DNA from: Uliginosibacterium sp036017065
GTDB lineage: Bacteria > Pseudomonadota > Gammaproteobacteria > Burkholderiales > Rhodocyclaceae
NCBI RefSeq assembly: GCF_036017065.1
Contig: NZ_JAYXHR010000002.1
Coordinates: forward strand, 1,364,001-1,428,000
DNA length: 64,000 nt
Direction: 5' to 3'
The notes under the pieces were generated by a model that worked only from the letters and a program-made list of their open reading frames with translations, ran no database searches and had not been told where the DNA came from. Position 1 is the stretch's first letter. Every line of letters begins with the position of its first letter. Below, piece by piece: positions 27,301 to 34,753 of this stretch. A program made the translations under genes and the position numbers.

Positions 27301-28110
27301 TCAGCAGCCATCGAGCGGATCGAAAACCAGCCTGAGTTGACGCTGGAAAACTTCCCCCTTCGGTGGCAGGGGCAGTGGGTTGGATTTGTCGATAGCCCGT
27401 TCTATGGCGGCATCCAGGGCCGCATTTCCGGAACTGCGACTTAGCCGTGGTTTGCCATTGAGCGAGCCGTCCGGCAGAAGTTCCAGTTCGAACTCAGCCT
27501 TGGGGCGTCCGCCTATGTTGCATAGCGTGGTGGGAATGTTGCCACGCACCTTGTTGCGGATCAGCGCTTCCCAGCCCGGCGCGCGCGAGCTCGATGCCGG
27601 TGTGTTGGACGTCGTGCGGGCCTGGTCGCGCTGCATCAGGTCTTCCATGCGGCGGCGTTCGCTGTCCCGTTCCATCAGCTGGCGCATGCGGTCGGTCGGG
27701 TCTGGCTCGGCCTTCTTCGGCTCCGGCTTGGGCTCGGGTTTCTTTGGCTCGGGCTTGGGCACCGGCTTGGGTTCCGGCTTCGGCTCGGGCTTTGGTTCAG
27801 GCTTCGGCTTGGGGGGGGGCTTGGGCGTCGGCAGCTCGATGTCCGGTTTGGCGGGGGGCGGTGGCTCCGGCGGCTGGGCGCGCGGCGGGGTGGGCGCCGG
27901 TGGCGGCTCTTCGCGCGGCGGAGGAGGGGGCGCCTGCACCGGTGGTGCCGCGACCGGGCGCACCAGTTCCACCTCGTAGGACTCGGCCGGGCGACGTTGC
28001 CACTGCACGCCGAAGAACAGCACGAAGGCCAGCAGGCCGTGGATCAGTACCGCGAGGGCGAGGGATGCGAACTTGCCGGGTTCTTCCGGCCGTTCGTATA
28101 CATGGTTCAT
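27301..28110 (-). CDS. tolA: Tol-Pal system protein TolA (TonB-like)
   Basis: 269 residues. One N-terminal membrane anchor spans about residues 15-35. A long Pro/Lys/Glu-rich periplasmic stretch (about 55-140, with repeated KPEP units) replaces the Ala/Lys-rich helix of E. coli TolA. A C-terminal TonB/TolA-like domain begins near residue 175. It couples the TolQ-TolR motor to TolB and Pal. The coding strand holds a run of nine C (27811-27819, read as three prolines), a potential slippage site. It is six bases from tolR. Confidence 0.93.
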   Translation of the reverse strand: MNHVYERPEEPGKFASLALAVLIHGLLAFVLFFGVQWQRRPAESYEVELVRPVAAPPVQAPPPPPREEPPPAPTPPRAQPPEPPPPAKPDIELPTPKPPPKPKPEPKPEPKPEPKPVPKPEPKKPEPKPEPKKAEPDPTDRMRQLMERDSERRRMEDLMQRDQARTTSNTPASSSRAPGWEALIRNKVRGNIPTTLCNIGGRPKAEFELELLPDGSLNGKPRLSRSSGNAALDAAIERAIDKSNPLPLPPKGEVFQRQLRLVFDPLDGC

Positions 28111-28116
28111 GCTCGT

Positions 28117-28527
28117 TTACTTGGCGGCCGGCTGTACCAGCAGGCCCACTTTCTGCACGTTGTTGCGCTGGAGCAGGTCCATGACCTTCATGACCGACTC
28201 ATAGCGCACGCTCTTGGCGGCGGCGATGACGACGGGACGTTCCGGGTCGGCCGCCTGGGCCGTGCGCAGGGCGTCCACCAGCTCGCTCTCGTTCACGCGG
28301 CGGGCCGGCGTGTCGTTGCTGCGGTCGCGCAGCGACAGGTCGTTGTCGGCGCGGACCTCGATCTCCAGCGGTGGTTTCTTGACCTGCGAGGCCTTTGCCA
28401 CGCTGGGCAGGTCCACCGTGCCGGTGGGCAGCATCGTGGCGGTCACCATGAAGATCACCAGCAGTACCAGCATGACGTCGATGTAAGGCACGACGTTGAT
28501 CTGGTTCATCAGCTTGCGTTGCCGCAT
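28117..28527 (-). CDS. tolR: Tol-Pal system protein TolR
   Basis: 136 residues. One membrane segment, NVVPYIDVMLVLLVIFMV, carries the functionally essential aspartate (about residue 17). The C-terminal periplasmic domain belongs to the ExbD/TolR family. It forms the proton-driven motor with TolQ and is encoded just downstream of it. Confidence 0.97.
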   Translation of the reverse strand: MRQRKLMNQINVVPYIDVMLVLLVIFMVTATMLPTGTVDLPSVAKASQVKKPPLEIEVRADNDLSLRDRSNDTPARRVNESELVDALRTAQAADPERPVVIAAAKSVRYESVMKVMDLLQRNNVQKVGLLVQPAAK

Positions 28528-28553
28528 GGGCGTACTCCTTCCTCTGAGTCCGC

Positions 28554-29231
28554 TCAGCGCAACTGCCGCTGCAGGATGTTGGAGAACTCTTCCATGAAGC
28601 TCTCGAAGCGGATCGAGAGGCGGTCGATGTCGTGGGCGAAGCGGTTATAGGCCACCACCGCCGGGATGGCGGCGAACAGGCCGATGGCGGTGGCCACCAG
28701 TGCCTCTGCGATGCCCGGCGCCACGTGCGACAGCGTGGCCGAGCTCATGTTCGACAGGCCGCGGAAGGCATTCATGATCCCCCACACCGTGCCGAACAGG
28801 CCAACGTAGGGGCTGACCGAACCTACCGAGGCCAGGAAGGCGAGGTGCGCCTCCAGGTCGTCGATCTCGCGCTGGAACGTGGCGCGCATGGCGCGACGCG
28901 AGCCGTTGATGATGTCCGAGGCCTCCAGCCCCGGCTGGCCCCGCAGCTTGGAGAACTCGCGGTAGCCGGCGTCGAAGATGCGGGCCAGCGGCCCGGCGGC
29001 GGCGCGGTCGTTGCTGGTCATGCGCAGCAGGGCGGCGAGATCGCCACCGCTCCAGAAGGCGTGTTCGAACTCGGCGGTCCTGCCGCGCGCCTGACGGATC
29101 GCGAAACCCTTGCGGAAGATCCAGTACCAGGACATCACGGAGACGAGCAGCAGCATGCCCATCACCGCCTTCACGACGATGCTGGCCTCGGCGATCAGGC
29201 TCAGGATGGAAAGATCTTGGGTGATGTTCAT
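28554..29231 (-). CDS. tolQ: Tol-Pal system protein TolQ
   Basis: 225 residues. Three membrane segments lie near residues 15-37, 130-155 and 165-190, with the ExbB/TolQ signature LATVGSVSPYVGLFGTVWGIM-like stretch (here FLASVGSVSPYVGLFGTVWG). It is the ion-conducting subunit of the Tol motor. The start MNITQDLS at 29231 fits the family; an upstream extension to 29402 overlaps ybgC. Its ATG overlaps the ybgC stop by four bases. Confidence 0.97.
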   Translation of the reverse strand: MNITQDLSILSLIAEASIVVKAVMGMLLLVSVMSWYWIFRKGFAIRQARGRTAEFEHAFWSGGDLAALLRMTSNDRAAAGPLARIFDAGYREFSKLRGQPGLEASDIINGSRRAMRATFQREIDDLEAHLAFLASVGSVSPYVGLFGTVWGIMNAFRGLSNMSSATLSHVAPGIAEALVATAIGLFAAIPAVVAYNRFAHDIDRLSIRFESFMEEFSNILQRQLR

Positions 29232-29758
29232 GCAGGTTCCGTGGAGGTGTCGTTGTCGGAAGGGTTGTTGTCCGAAGGGCGCGGGAGGCGGGAGGGCAGC
29301 AGGTCCGCCAGGGCGGCAGGCAGGCGTCGCGGGCGCTTGCTGGTCATGTCGACACAGGCGATCGTCACTCGGCTGTCGAACAGCAGCGTTTCCCCGCGCC
29401 ACACGCGTTGCCGGAAAACCAGGCTGGCGCGACCGCTGGCGGCGACCTCGCTTGCGACCCGTAGCCAGTCATCGAGTTCCGCGCCGCGAAGGTAGTCGGC
29501 TTCCATCCGCGTCACCACGAAAGCCAGTCCTTCGCTGGCGAACATCGCCTGCTGGGAAAAGCCGAGTGCGCGCAGCCATTCGGTGCGGGCGCGCTCGCAG
29601 AAACGTAGGTAGTTTGCGTAATACACCACCCCGGCCGCGTCGGTATCCTCGTAATAGACCCTCAACAACAGGTCTGCAGGATGGGAGATGGTGGCCGCTG
29701 ACGGCCCGGAAGGCTCAGGAATGGGCGCGGGCGTGTCGTAAGTATCGGTCAGGCTCAC
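29228..29758 (-). CDS. ybgC: Acyl-CoA thioesterase YbgC (Tol-Pal associated)
   Basis: About 176 residues from GTG at 29758. The hot-dog core contains YYEDTDAAGVVYYANYLRF with the catalytic aspartate, and RARTEWLRALG. It hydrolyses short-chain or malonyl-type acyl-CoAs and opens the tol-pal operon, as in most proteobacteria. The start is uncertain: GTG at 29833 would add 25 residues, and family members usually begin close to the LLLRVYYEDTD segment, so a shorter protein is also possible. The C-terminal tail of about 30 residues (SRLPRPSDNNPSDNDTSTE) is low-complexity. Confidence 0.9.
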   Translation of the reverse strand: MSLTDTYDTPAPIPEPSGPSAATISHPADLLLRVYYEDTDAAGVVYYANYLRFCERARTEWLRALGFSQQAMFASEGLAFVVTRMEADYLRGAELDDWLRVASEVAASGRASLVFRQRVWRGETLLFDSRVTIACVDMTSKRPRRLPAALADLLPSRLPRPSDNNPSDNDTSTEPA

Positions 29759-29936
29759 GTGGGTATTGTACCTTTGCGTACCCGAAGCTGGCGCCGGGCT
29801 CGCCACTCTGCCCGTTCCGTCGTCGTCGGCCACTGTGATTCTTGGCGAAGCTGGGGCAGAATGCCGGGTCTTGGCGCAGCCGCCCGCCCGTAGGTGGTTG
29901 CAGGAAACTCACTGATTTGAGATGGGAGACGTGTCC

Positions 29937-30344
29937 ATGTCGCTGACCGAAGCCAAGCTTTTGGCCATGCCGGAAGACGCCTACATGAATGAGCAGCAAC
30001 TGGCTTTCTTCCGCGAGCGCCTGCTGGCCATGCGCGACGAATTGCAGCGCAAAGTCGACGAAACCGTCGAGCACATGCGCGAGCAGGAAGCCGTGGCCGA
30101 TCCGGCCGACCGCGCTACCGTCGAAGAAGAGCACGCTCTGGAGCTGCGCACCCGTGACCGCGAGCGCAAGCTGCTGAAGAAGATCGATCAGGCGCTGGCC
30201 CGTATCACGGAGTCGTCCTACGGCTACTGCGAGGAAACCGGCGAGCCGATCGGCCTGGCCCGCCTCCTCGCGCGTCCCACCGCGACGCTGTCGGTGGAAG
30301 CACAGTCGCGTCGCGAGCGCATGCAGAAGCTGTACGCCGACTGA
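29937..30344 (+). CDS. dksA: RNA polymerase-binding transcription factor DksA (degenerate zinc finger)
   Basis: 135 residues from ATG 29937, which has GGGAG nine bases upstream; an ATG at 29922 would place that ribosome site inside the gene. The coiled-coil tip motif DPADRATVEEE is intact (the Asp-x-x-Asp/Ala pair that enters the polymerase secondary channel). The C-terminal zinc-ribbon region GYCEETGEPIGLARLLARPTA keeps one of the four usual cysteines; the others are Thr, Ser and Ala. It therefore resembles the cysteine-poor DksA forms that work without zinc. It amplifies ppGpp control of transcription and is divergent from the tol operon. Confidence 0.93.
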   Translation: MSLTEAKLLAMPEDAYMNEQQLAFFRERLLAMRDELQRKVDETVEHMREQEAVADPADRATVEEEHALELRTRDRERKLLKKIDQALARITESSYGYCEETGEPIGLARLLARPTATLSVEAQSRRERMQKLYAD

Positions 30345-30581
30345 TTGTTGTCCGCTGCCTGGCCAGTCGGTCGGGCAGCAACCGGCATCGCGGTAGCCGA
30401 CCGCTGTGCCTTGGTGCGCGCTACGGGCCATTCCTGACTGTGCGCCGCGCTTGATCGGATTTAAACTTGCTGCAGTGCGGAATCGAACCGGCCAGCCGGA
30501 ACGCTGTCCGAACGACTTCACCCGATCAGCCGACCTGGCCGTGCGCCGCGGTCAGGTGCACTTTCCTGGATCTCTCCTGAG

Positions 30582-31769
30582 ATGGTTTTATCGTCCTTCT
30601 TTGGCAAGAAGCCTTCCGGCAACGATCGGGATGCGGATGCACGCGGTAAAGGCGATCACGCCGACCAGCGGCTGGAAACCACGTCCACGCTGGAGTTCAC
30701 CCATCTCGGCGATGGCCGCGCGTTGCAGGTCGCGGCGGGCAAGATCCATGTTTCCGAAGGCAACTCCAACGACAGCGCGGCGGTGGAAGAGGCAGCCATC
30801 CTGTTTGCCAATGCCAGCGACGATGGCGCCTGTGCGGTGCTTGAGGCCGCCATCGACGCTTCCGGTGGCCACGCCTCGGAAGTGCTGTGGCAGATGCTCT
30901 TCGACCTCTACCGCCTGACCGGCAACCGCCAGCCCTTCGAGGAACGCGGCGTGGCCTTCGCCCAGCAGTACGAGATGTCGCCACCGGTGTGGGACCAGGA
31001 TCAACCGGTCGCCAAGGGCCCCAGCAAGGACGCCGGGCCGTCGGTGAACCTCACCGGCACGCTGTCCGGCAACGCCAGGACCCAGTTCGACCAGCTCGTG
31101 CGCATCGGCGCCAAGTCCGGCAAGTTGCGGGTGGATCTCGGCAAGCTCAAGGGCGTCGACGACACCGGCGCGCAATTGCTGGCCGAAACGCTGGCCAGCC
31201 TCAAGCGCCAGAAGGTCGCCGTCGTCTTGCTCGGCGCCCGGCATGCGCTGGGCCTGGTGCTGCCCAAGCTGAAGGTGGGCGAGCGCGAAGGCCGGGATTA
31301 CTGGCTTCTGGCGCTGGACCTGCTGCAGCAACTGGGAGACGAGGCGGCGTTCGAAGACATGGCGGTGAACTTCGCCGTCAGCTTCGAGGAGTCGCCGCCC
31401 TCCTATGAACCGCCCGTGGTGGTCGCACCCGAGCCGGACCCGGCCGTGGAAACGGGCGGGCTCAGCCTCGTGCCGATCGAAGAGGAGGGCGACCGCTTCG
31501 TGCTGGAGGGCGAAGTCGGTGGCGCCCAGCCGGAGGCGCTGCGCAAGCTGGCGGTGTTCGCCTCGCAGCGCACCCGTATCGAGATCGATGCCAAGCGTTT
31601 GCGTCGCCTTGAGTTCGTGAGCGCCGGCGGCCTGTTCAATCAGCTCGCCCAGCTGCAGGGACAAGGCAAGCTGACCGTGATCTACCACCCGAATGCGATG
31701 GTGGCGGCGCTGATGCGCGTCATGGGCATCGACCAGGTGGCGCAGATCGAAGCCCGCAAGCAGGGCTGA
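30582..31769 (+). CDS. Tandem STAS-domain protein of unknown role
   Basis: 395 residues. After a polar N-terminus (FFGKKPSGND) and a helical region of about 100 residues, two STAS-like modules are visible: about 150-245 (VNLTGTLSGNA, then KGVDDTGAQLLAETL) and about 300-390 (FVLEGEVGGAQ, then LEFVSAGGLFNQL). Each has the beta-strand, short loop, then D/S-x-G helix start of anti-sigma-factor antagonists and MlaB. The Thr and Ser at those positions could be phosphorylated. No kinase or sigma factor partner is adjacent. It sits between dksA and hslV. The 237 bases before it hold no gene that I can see. Confidence 0.75.
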   Translation: MVLSSFFGKKPSGNDRDADARGKGDHADQRLETTSTLEFTHLGDGRALQVAAGKIHVSEGNSNDSAAVEEAAILFANASDDGACAVLEAAIDASGGHASEVLWQMLFDLYRLTGNRQPFEERGVAFAQQYEMSPPVWDQDQPVAKGPSKDAGPSVNLTGTLSGNARTQFDQLVRIGAKSGKLRVDLGKLKGVDDTGAQLLAETLASLKRQKVAVVLLGARHALGLVLPKLKVGEREGRDYWLLALDLLQQLGDEAAFEDMAVNFAVSFEESPPSYEPPVVVAPEPDPAVETGGLSLVPIEEEGDRFVLEGEVGGAQPEALRKLAVFASQRTRIEIDAKRLRRLEFVSAGGLFNQLAQLQGQGKLTVIYHPNAMVAALMRVMGIDQVAQIEARKQG

Positions 31770-31815
31770 GCCAGCCTCCTCCGGCGTGCCATACGCGCGC
31801 ATGTCGCGCGGGCGG

Positions 31816-31843
31816 CTTGAAATCCGCCGCACTGCCTCCATCT
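31816..31843 (+). promoter_or_regulatory. Sigma-32 (heat-shock) type promoter for hslVU
   Basis: CTTGAAA at 31816-31822, a 13-base spacer, then CTCCATCT at 31836-31843. The E. coli sigma-32 consensus is CTTGAAA-N(11-16)-CCCCATNT, so the match is 14 of 15 defined or free positions. The likely start site lies near 31850, about 55 bases before hslV. hslVU is a classical heat-shock operon, which supports the call. Confidence 0.75.
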
Positions 31844-31903
31844 CTCTGAACTCGCGCCGGCTTTCAATGGTCGGCCACAGTGTTCCTTTCCGGAGAGTCC
31901 CTC

Positions 31904-32440
31904 ATGGAGCAGTACCACGGCACTACCATCCTCTCCGTCCGCCGCGGCAACATCGTCGCCCTGGGCGGTGACGGCCAGGTCACGCTGGGCAACATCGTCG
32001 TCAAGGCCAGTGCGCGCAAGGTGCGCCGCCTGTACCAGGAACGCATCCTCGCCGGTTTTGCCGGCGGTACGGCGGACGCCTTCACCCTCTTCGAACGTTT
32101 CGAAGGCAAGCTGGAAAAGCACCAGGGTCACCTGCTGCGCAGCGCGGTCGAACTCGCCAAGGACTGGCGTACCGACCGCATGTTGCGGCGCCTGGAGGCG
32201 ATGCTGGCGGTGGCCGATCGCGATCATTCGCTGATCATCACCGGCAACGGTGACGTGCTGGAACCCGAGCAGGGCATCGTCGCCATCGGCAGCGGTGGCG
32301 CGTACGCGCAGGCGGCGGCCAAGGCGCTCATCGACAACACCGAGCTGGCGCCGGCCGATGTGGTCAAGAAGGCGCTGAGCATCGCCGGCGACCTGTGCAT
32401 CTACACCAACCAGAGCCACACCATCGAAACCCTGGACTGA
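31904..32440 (+). CDS. hslV: ATP-dependent protease proteolytic subunit HslV
   Basis: 178 residues. The catalytic threonine follows a short pro-sequence (MEQYHG|TTILSVRRG), so Thr7 becomes the new N-terminus, whereas in E. coli it follows the initiator Met directly. The segments FAGGTADAFTLFERFE and ELAKDWRTDRMLRRLEA are conserved. The start ATG 31904 has CGGAGAG upstream; a GTG at 31880 is less likely. HslV forms the double hexamer that degrades proteins unfolded by HslU, encoded 46 bases downstream. Confidence 0.97.
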   Translation: MEQYHGTTILSVRRGNIVALGGDGQVTLGNIVVKASARKVRRLYQERILAGFAGGTADAFTLFERFEGKLEKHQGHLLRSAVELAKDWRTDRMLRRLEAMLAVADRDHSLIITGNGDVLEPEQGIVAIGSGGAYAQAAAKALIDNTELAPADVVKKALSIAGDLCIYTNQSHTIETLD

Positions 32441-32486
32441 GTGCCGCGGCCTGCCCGGCGCTCGTCCCTCGCATTACGGAACCAGC

Positions 32487-33818
32487 ATGAACATGACGCC
32501 CGCGGAGATCGTCTCCGAACTCGACAAGCACATCGTCGGCCAGCATCAGGCCAAGCGCGCGGTGGCTATCGCGCTGCGCAACCGCTGGCGCCGTGCGCAG
32601 GTGGCCGAGCCGCTGCGCACCGAGATCACCCCGAAGAACATCCTGATGATCGGCCCCACCGGCGTGGGCAAGACGGAGATCGCGCGCCGCCTCGCCAGGC
32701 TGGCGAACGCTCCCTTCATCAAGGTGGAGGCCACCAAGTTCACCGAGGTCGGTTACGTCGGCCGGGATGTCGACACCATCATCCGCGACCTTGCCGAAGT
32801 GGCGGTGAAGGATGCCCGCGCGCAGGCGACGCGCCGTGTGCGTGACCGCGCCATGGACGCCGCCGAGGACCGTATCCTCGATGTGCTGCTACCGCCTGCG
32901 CGCCCCGTGGGTTTCGCCGCGGCGGAGCCGAGCAGCGACGATTCCGCCACCCGGCAGAAATTCCGCAAGAAACTGCGCGAGGGCGAACTCGACGACAAGG
33001 AGGTCGAGATCGAACTGGCGTTGCCCGCCATGAATGCCGAGATCATGACGCCGCCCGGCATGGAGGACCTCGGCCAGCAACTGCAGGGCATGTTCCAGAA
33101 CCTCGGCCAGGGCCGCAAGAAGTCGCGCAAGCTGAAGATCGCCGAGGCGCTGAAGCTGCTGGCGGAAGAAGAGGCCGGCCGCCTCGTCAACGATGAGGAG
33201 ATCAAGGCCGAAGCGATCACCGCGGTGGAGCAGAACGGCATCGTCTTCATCGACGAGATCGACAAGGTGACGACCCGCTCCGACTCCCACGGTGCCGACG
33301 TGTCGCGACAGGGCGTGCAGCGCGACTTGCTGCCGCTGGTAGAAGGAACGACGGTCAGCACCAAGTACGGCATGGTGCGCACCGATCACATCCTGTTCAT
33401 CGCCAGCGGGGCCTTCCATCTGGCGCGTCCATCGGACCTCATCCCGGAACTGCAGGGGCGTTTCCCGATCCGTGTCGAACTCGATTCGCTGTCGGTGGAC
33501 GACTTCGAGCGCATCCTCACCAGCACGGACGCCTGCCTGACGCGCCAGTACGAGGCACTGATCGGCACCGATGGCGTGAAGCTCGATTTCCGCCCGGAAG
33601 GTGTGCGTCGCCTCGCCGAGATCGCCTTCCAGGTGAACGAGAAGACCGAGAACATCGGTGCGCGCCGCCTCTACACCGTGATGGAGAAGTTGCTGGAGGA
33701 GATCGCCTTCGATGCCGGGCAACCGGGGCTTGGCACGGTGCAGATCGATGCGGCCTACGTCGATGGTCGCCTGGGCGTGCTGGCCGAGAAGGAAGACCTG
33801 GCGCGCTATGTCCTCTGA
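32487..33818 (+). CDS. hslU: ATP-dependent protease ATPase subunit HslU
   Basis: 443 residues, full length. It begins with the typical SELDKHIVGQ-type segment and has Walker A GPTGVGKTE (about residue 57), the pore loop VGYVGRDV (about 90), the inserted I-domain (about 110-240), Walker B IVFIDEIDK (about 250), and the C-terminal sensor-2 domain ending ARYVL, the tail that inserts into HslV. Its last 11 bases overlap an acetyltransferase gene. Confidence 0.98.
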   Translation: MNMTPAEIVSELDKHIVGQHQAKRAVAIALRNRWRRAQVAEPLRTEITPKNILMIGPTGVGKTEIARRLARLANAPFIKVEATKFTEVGYVGRDVDTIIRDLAEVAVKDARAQATRRVRDRAMDAAEDRILDVLLPPARPVGFAAAEPSSDDSATRQKFRKKLREGELDDKEVEIELALPAMNAEIMTPPGMEDLGQQLQGMFQNLGQGRKKSRKLKIAEALKLLAEEEAGRLVNDEEIKAEAITAVEQNGIVFIDEIDKVTTRSDSHGADVSRQGVQRDLLPLVEGTTVSTKYGMVRTDHILFIASGAFHLARPSDLIPELQGRFPIRVELDSLSVDDFERILTSTDACLTRQYEALIGTDGVKLDFRPEGVRRLAEIAFQVNEKTENIGARRLYTVMEKLLEEIAFDAGQPGLGTVQIDAAYVDGRLGVLAEKEDLARYVL

Positions 33819-34326
33819 GTTTGACGAGGCTGTCGAGCCGACAGGGCCGGATGGCGTGACCCTGCGCGACTATCGTCCGGCGGACGCCGCGTCGCTGGCC
33901 GCGATCTACCGGCAGGCCGTGCAGGTTACCGCCGCGGCCGCCTACGATGCGACGCAGACCGCAGCATGGGCGCGGTTTGCCGAGGACGAGGTTGCTTTCG
34001 CCACGACGCTCGGCGAAGGCTGGGTGCGGGTTGCTGAGGATGCCGACGGCATCTGCGGATTTGCGCAGGTCAACCTGCCGGGGCACCTGCACCTGCTGTA
34101 CGTCGCGCCGCGTGCCGGCCGCCGTGGCGTGGCGACCGCGCTGCTGGAGGATTGCTACTTCCTGGCGGCGGCGATGGGCGCGGCGGTGATGACCGTGGAT
34201 GCCAGCCTTGTCGCGCAACCGATGCTGCTGAAGCTGGGCTTCGTGGTGAAGGCGGAGGAGCAGGTGGAGCGCGAGGGCGTGAGTTTCCGGCGCTTCCGCA
34301 TGGAGAAGCGGCTGCCGCAGTTATGA
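33808..34326 (+). CDS. GNAT-family N-acetyltransferase
   Basis: 172 residues. The start VTLRDYRPADAASLAAIY is typical of GNAT enzymes, and LHLLYVAPRAGRRGVATALLED contains the acetyl-CoA loop (R/Q-x-x-G-x-A). VDASLVAQPMLLKLGF forms the C-terminal motif B, as in YafP-like members. The start overlaps hslU by 11 bases, so it is translated from the same mRNA; no functional link to the protease is known. It ends tail to tail with the cupin gene with a 6-base overlap. Confidence 0.87.
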   Translation: MSSEFDEAVEPTGPDGVTLRDYRPADAASLAAIYRQAVQVTAAAAYDATQTAAWARFAEDEVAFATTLGEGWVRVAEDADGICGFAQVNLPGHLHLLYVAPRAGRRGVATALLEDCYFLAAAMGAAVMTVDASLVAQPMLLKLGFVVKAEEQVEREGVSFRRFRMEKRLPQL

Positions 34327-34671
34327 GTCGGGTGCCGTCGCCTCCGGCGTGACGTGCAGCGCCAGCCAGACGGTGTCGCGCCCGGTGCGCGCGACGCGGT
34401 GGCGACAGCCGGCGGGAATCGTCACATGGTCGCCGGCGCGCAGCGCGAGCACCTTGCCATCGTCGAAAGCCAGTTCCGCTTCACCCTGGACAAGCAGGAC
34501 CCATTCGTCGTCGGCCTGCTCGTACCAGAAGCCGGGCGGGCTGGCGTGAAGGTGCGAGACAATCCGCTCCAGCCGCAGGCCGGGCCGCGCCAGCAGGGTG
34601 TCGAAATGCTCTTCGGAGCCGGGGGCAGGTAGCGGCGAAACCAGATTGCCGGTTCGTGTCGGTGGGCGCAT
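34321..34671 (-). CDS. Small cupin protein lacking the HxH metal motif
   Basis: 116 residues. The second cupin motif is clear (GDHVTIPAGCRHRV). In the first motif the expected HxH...E reads FWYEQADDEW, so two metal ligands are missing. It resembles single-domain cupins often annotated as phosphoribosylaminoimidazole-carboxylase-like or as uncharacterised. The role is unknown; a metal-independent binding or regulatory function is possible. Its start region faces the ABC exporter gene. Confidence 0.75.
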   Translation of the reverse strand: MRPPTRTGNLVSPLPAPGSEEHFDTLLARPGLRLERIVSHLHASPPGFWYEQADDEWVLLVQGEAELAFDDGKVLALRAGDHVTIPAGCRHRVARTGRDTVWLALHVTPEATAPDS

Positions 34672-34753
34672 GCGCAGATGCTACGCCGTTCGCCACGGCC
34701 GGGTTGGTTGCCGGGCAGGCCTGAAGAACAACAGCAGAAAGAACATCCCGAAC

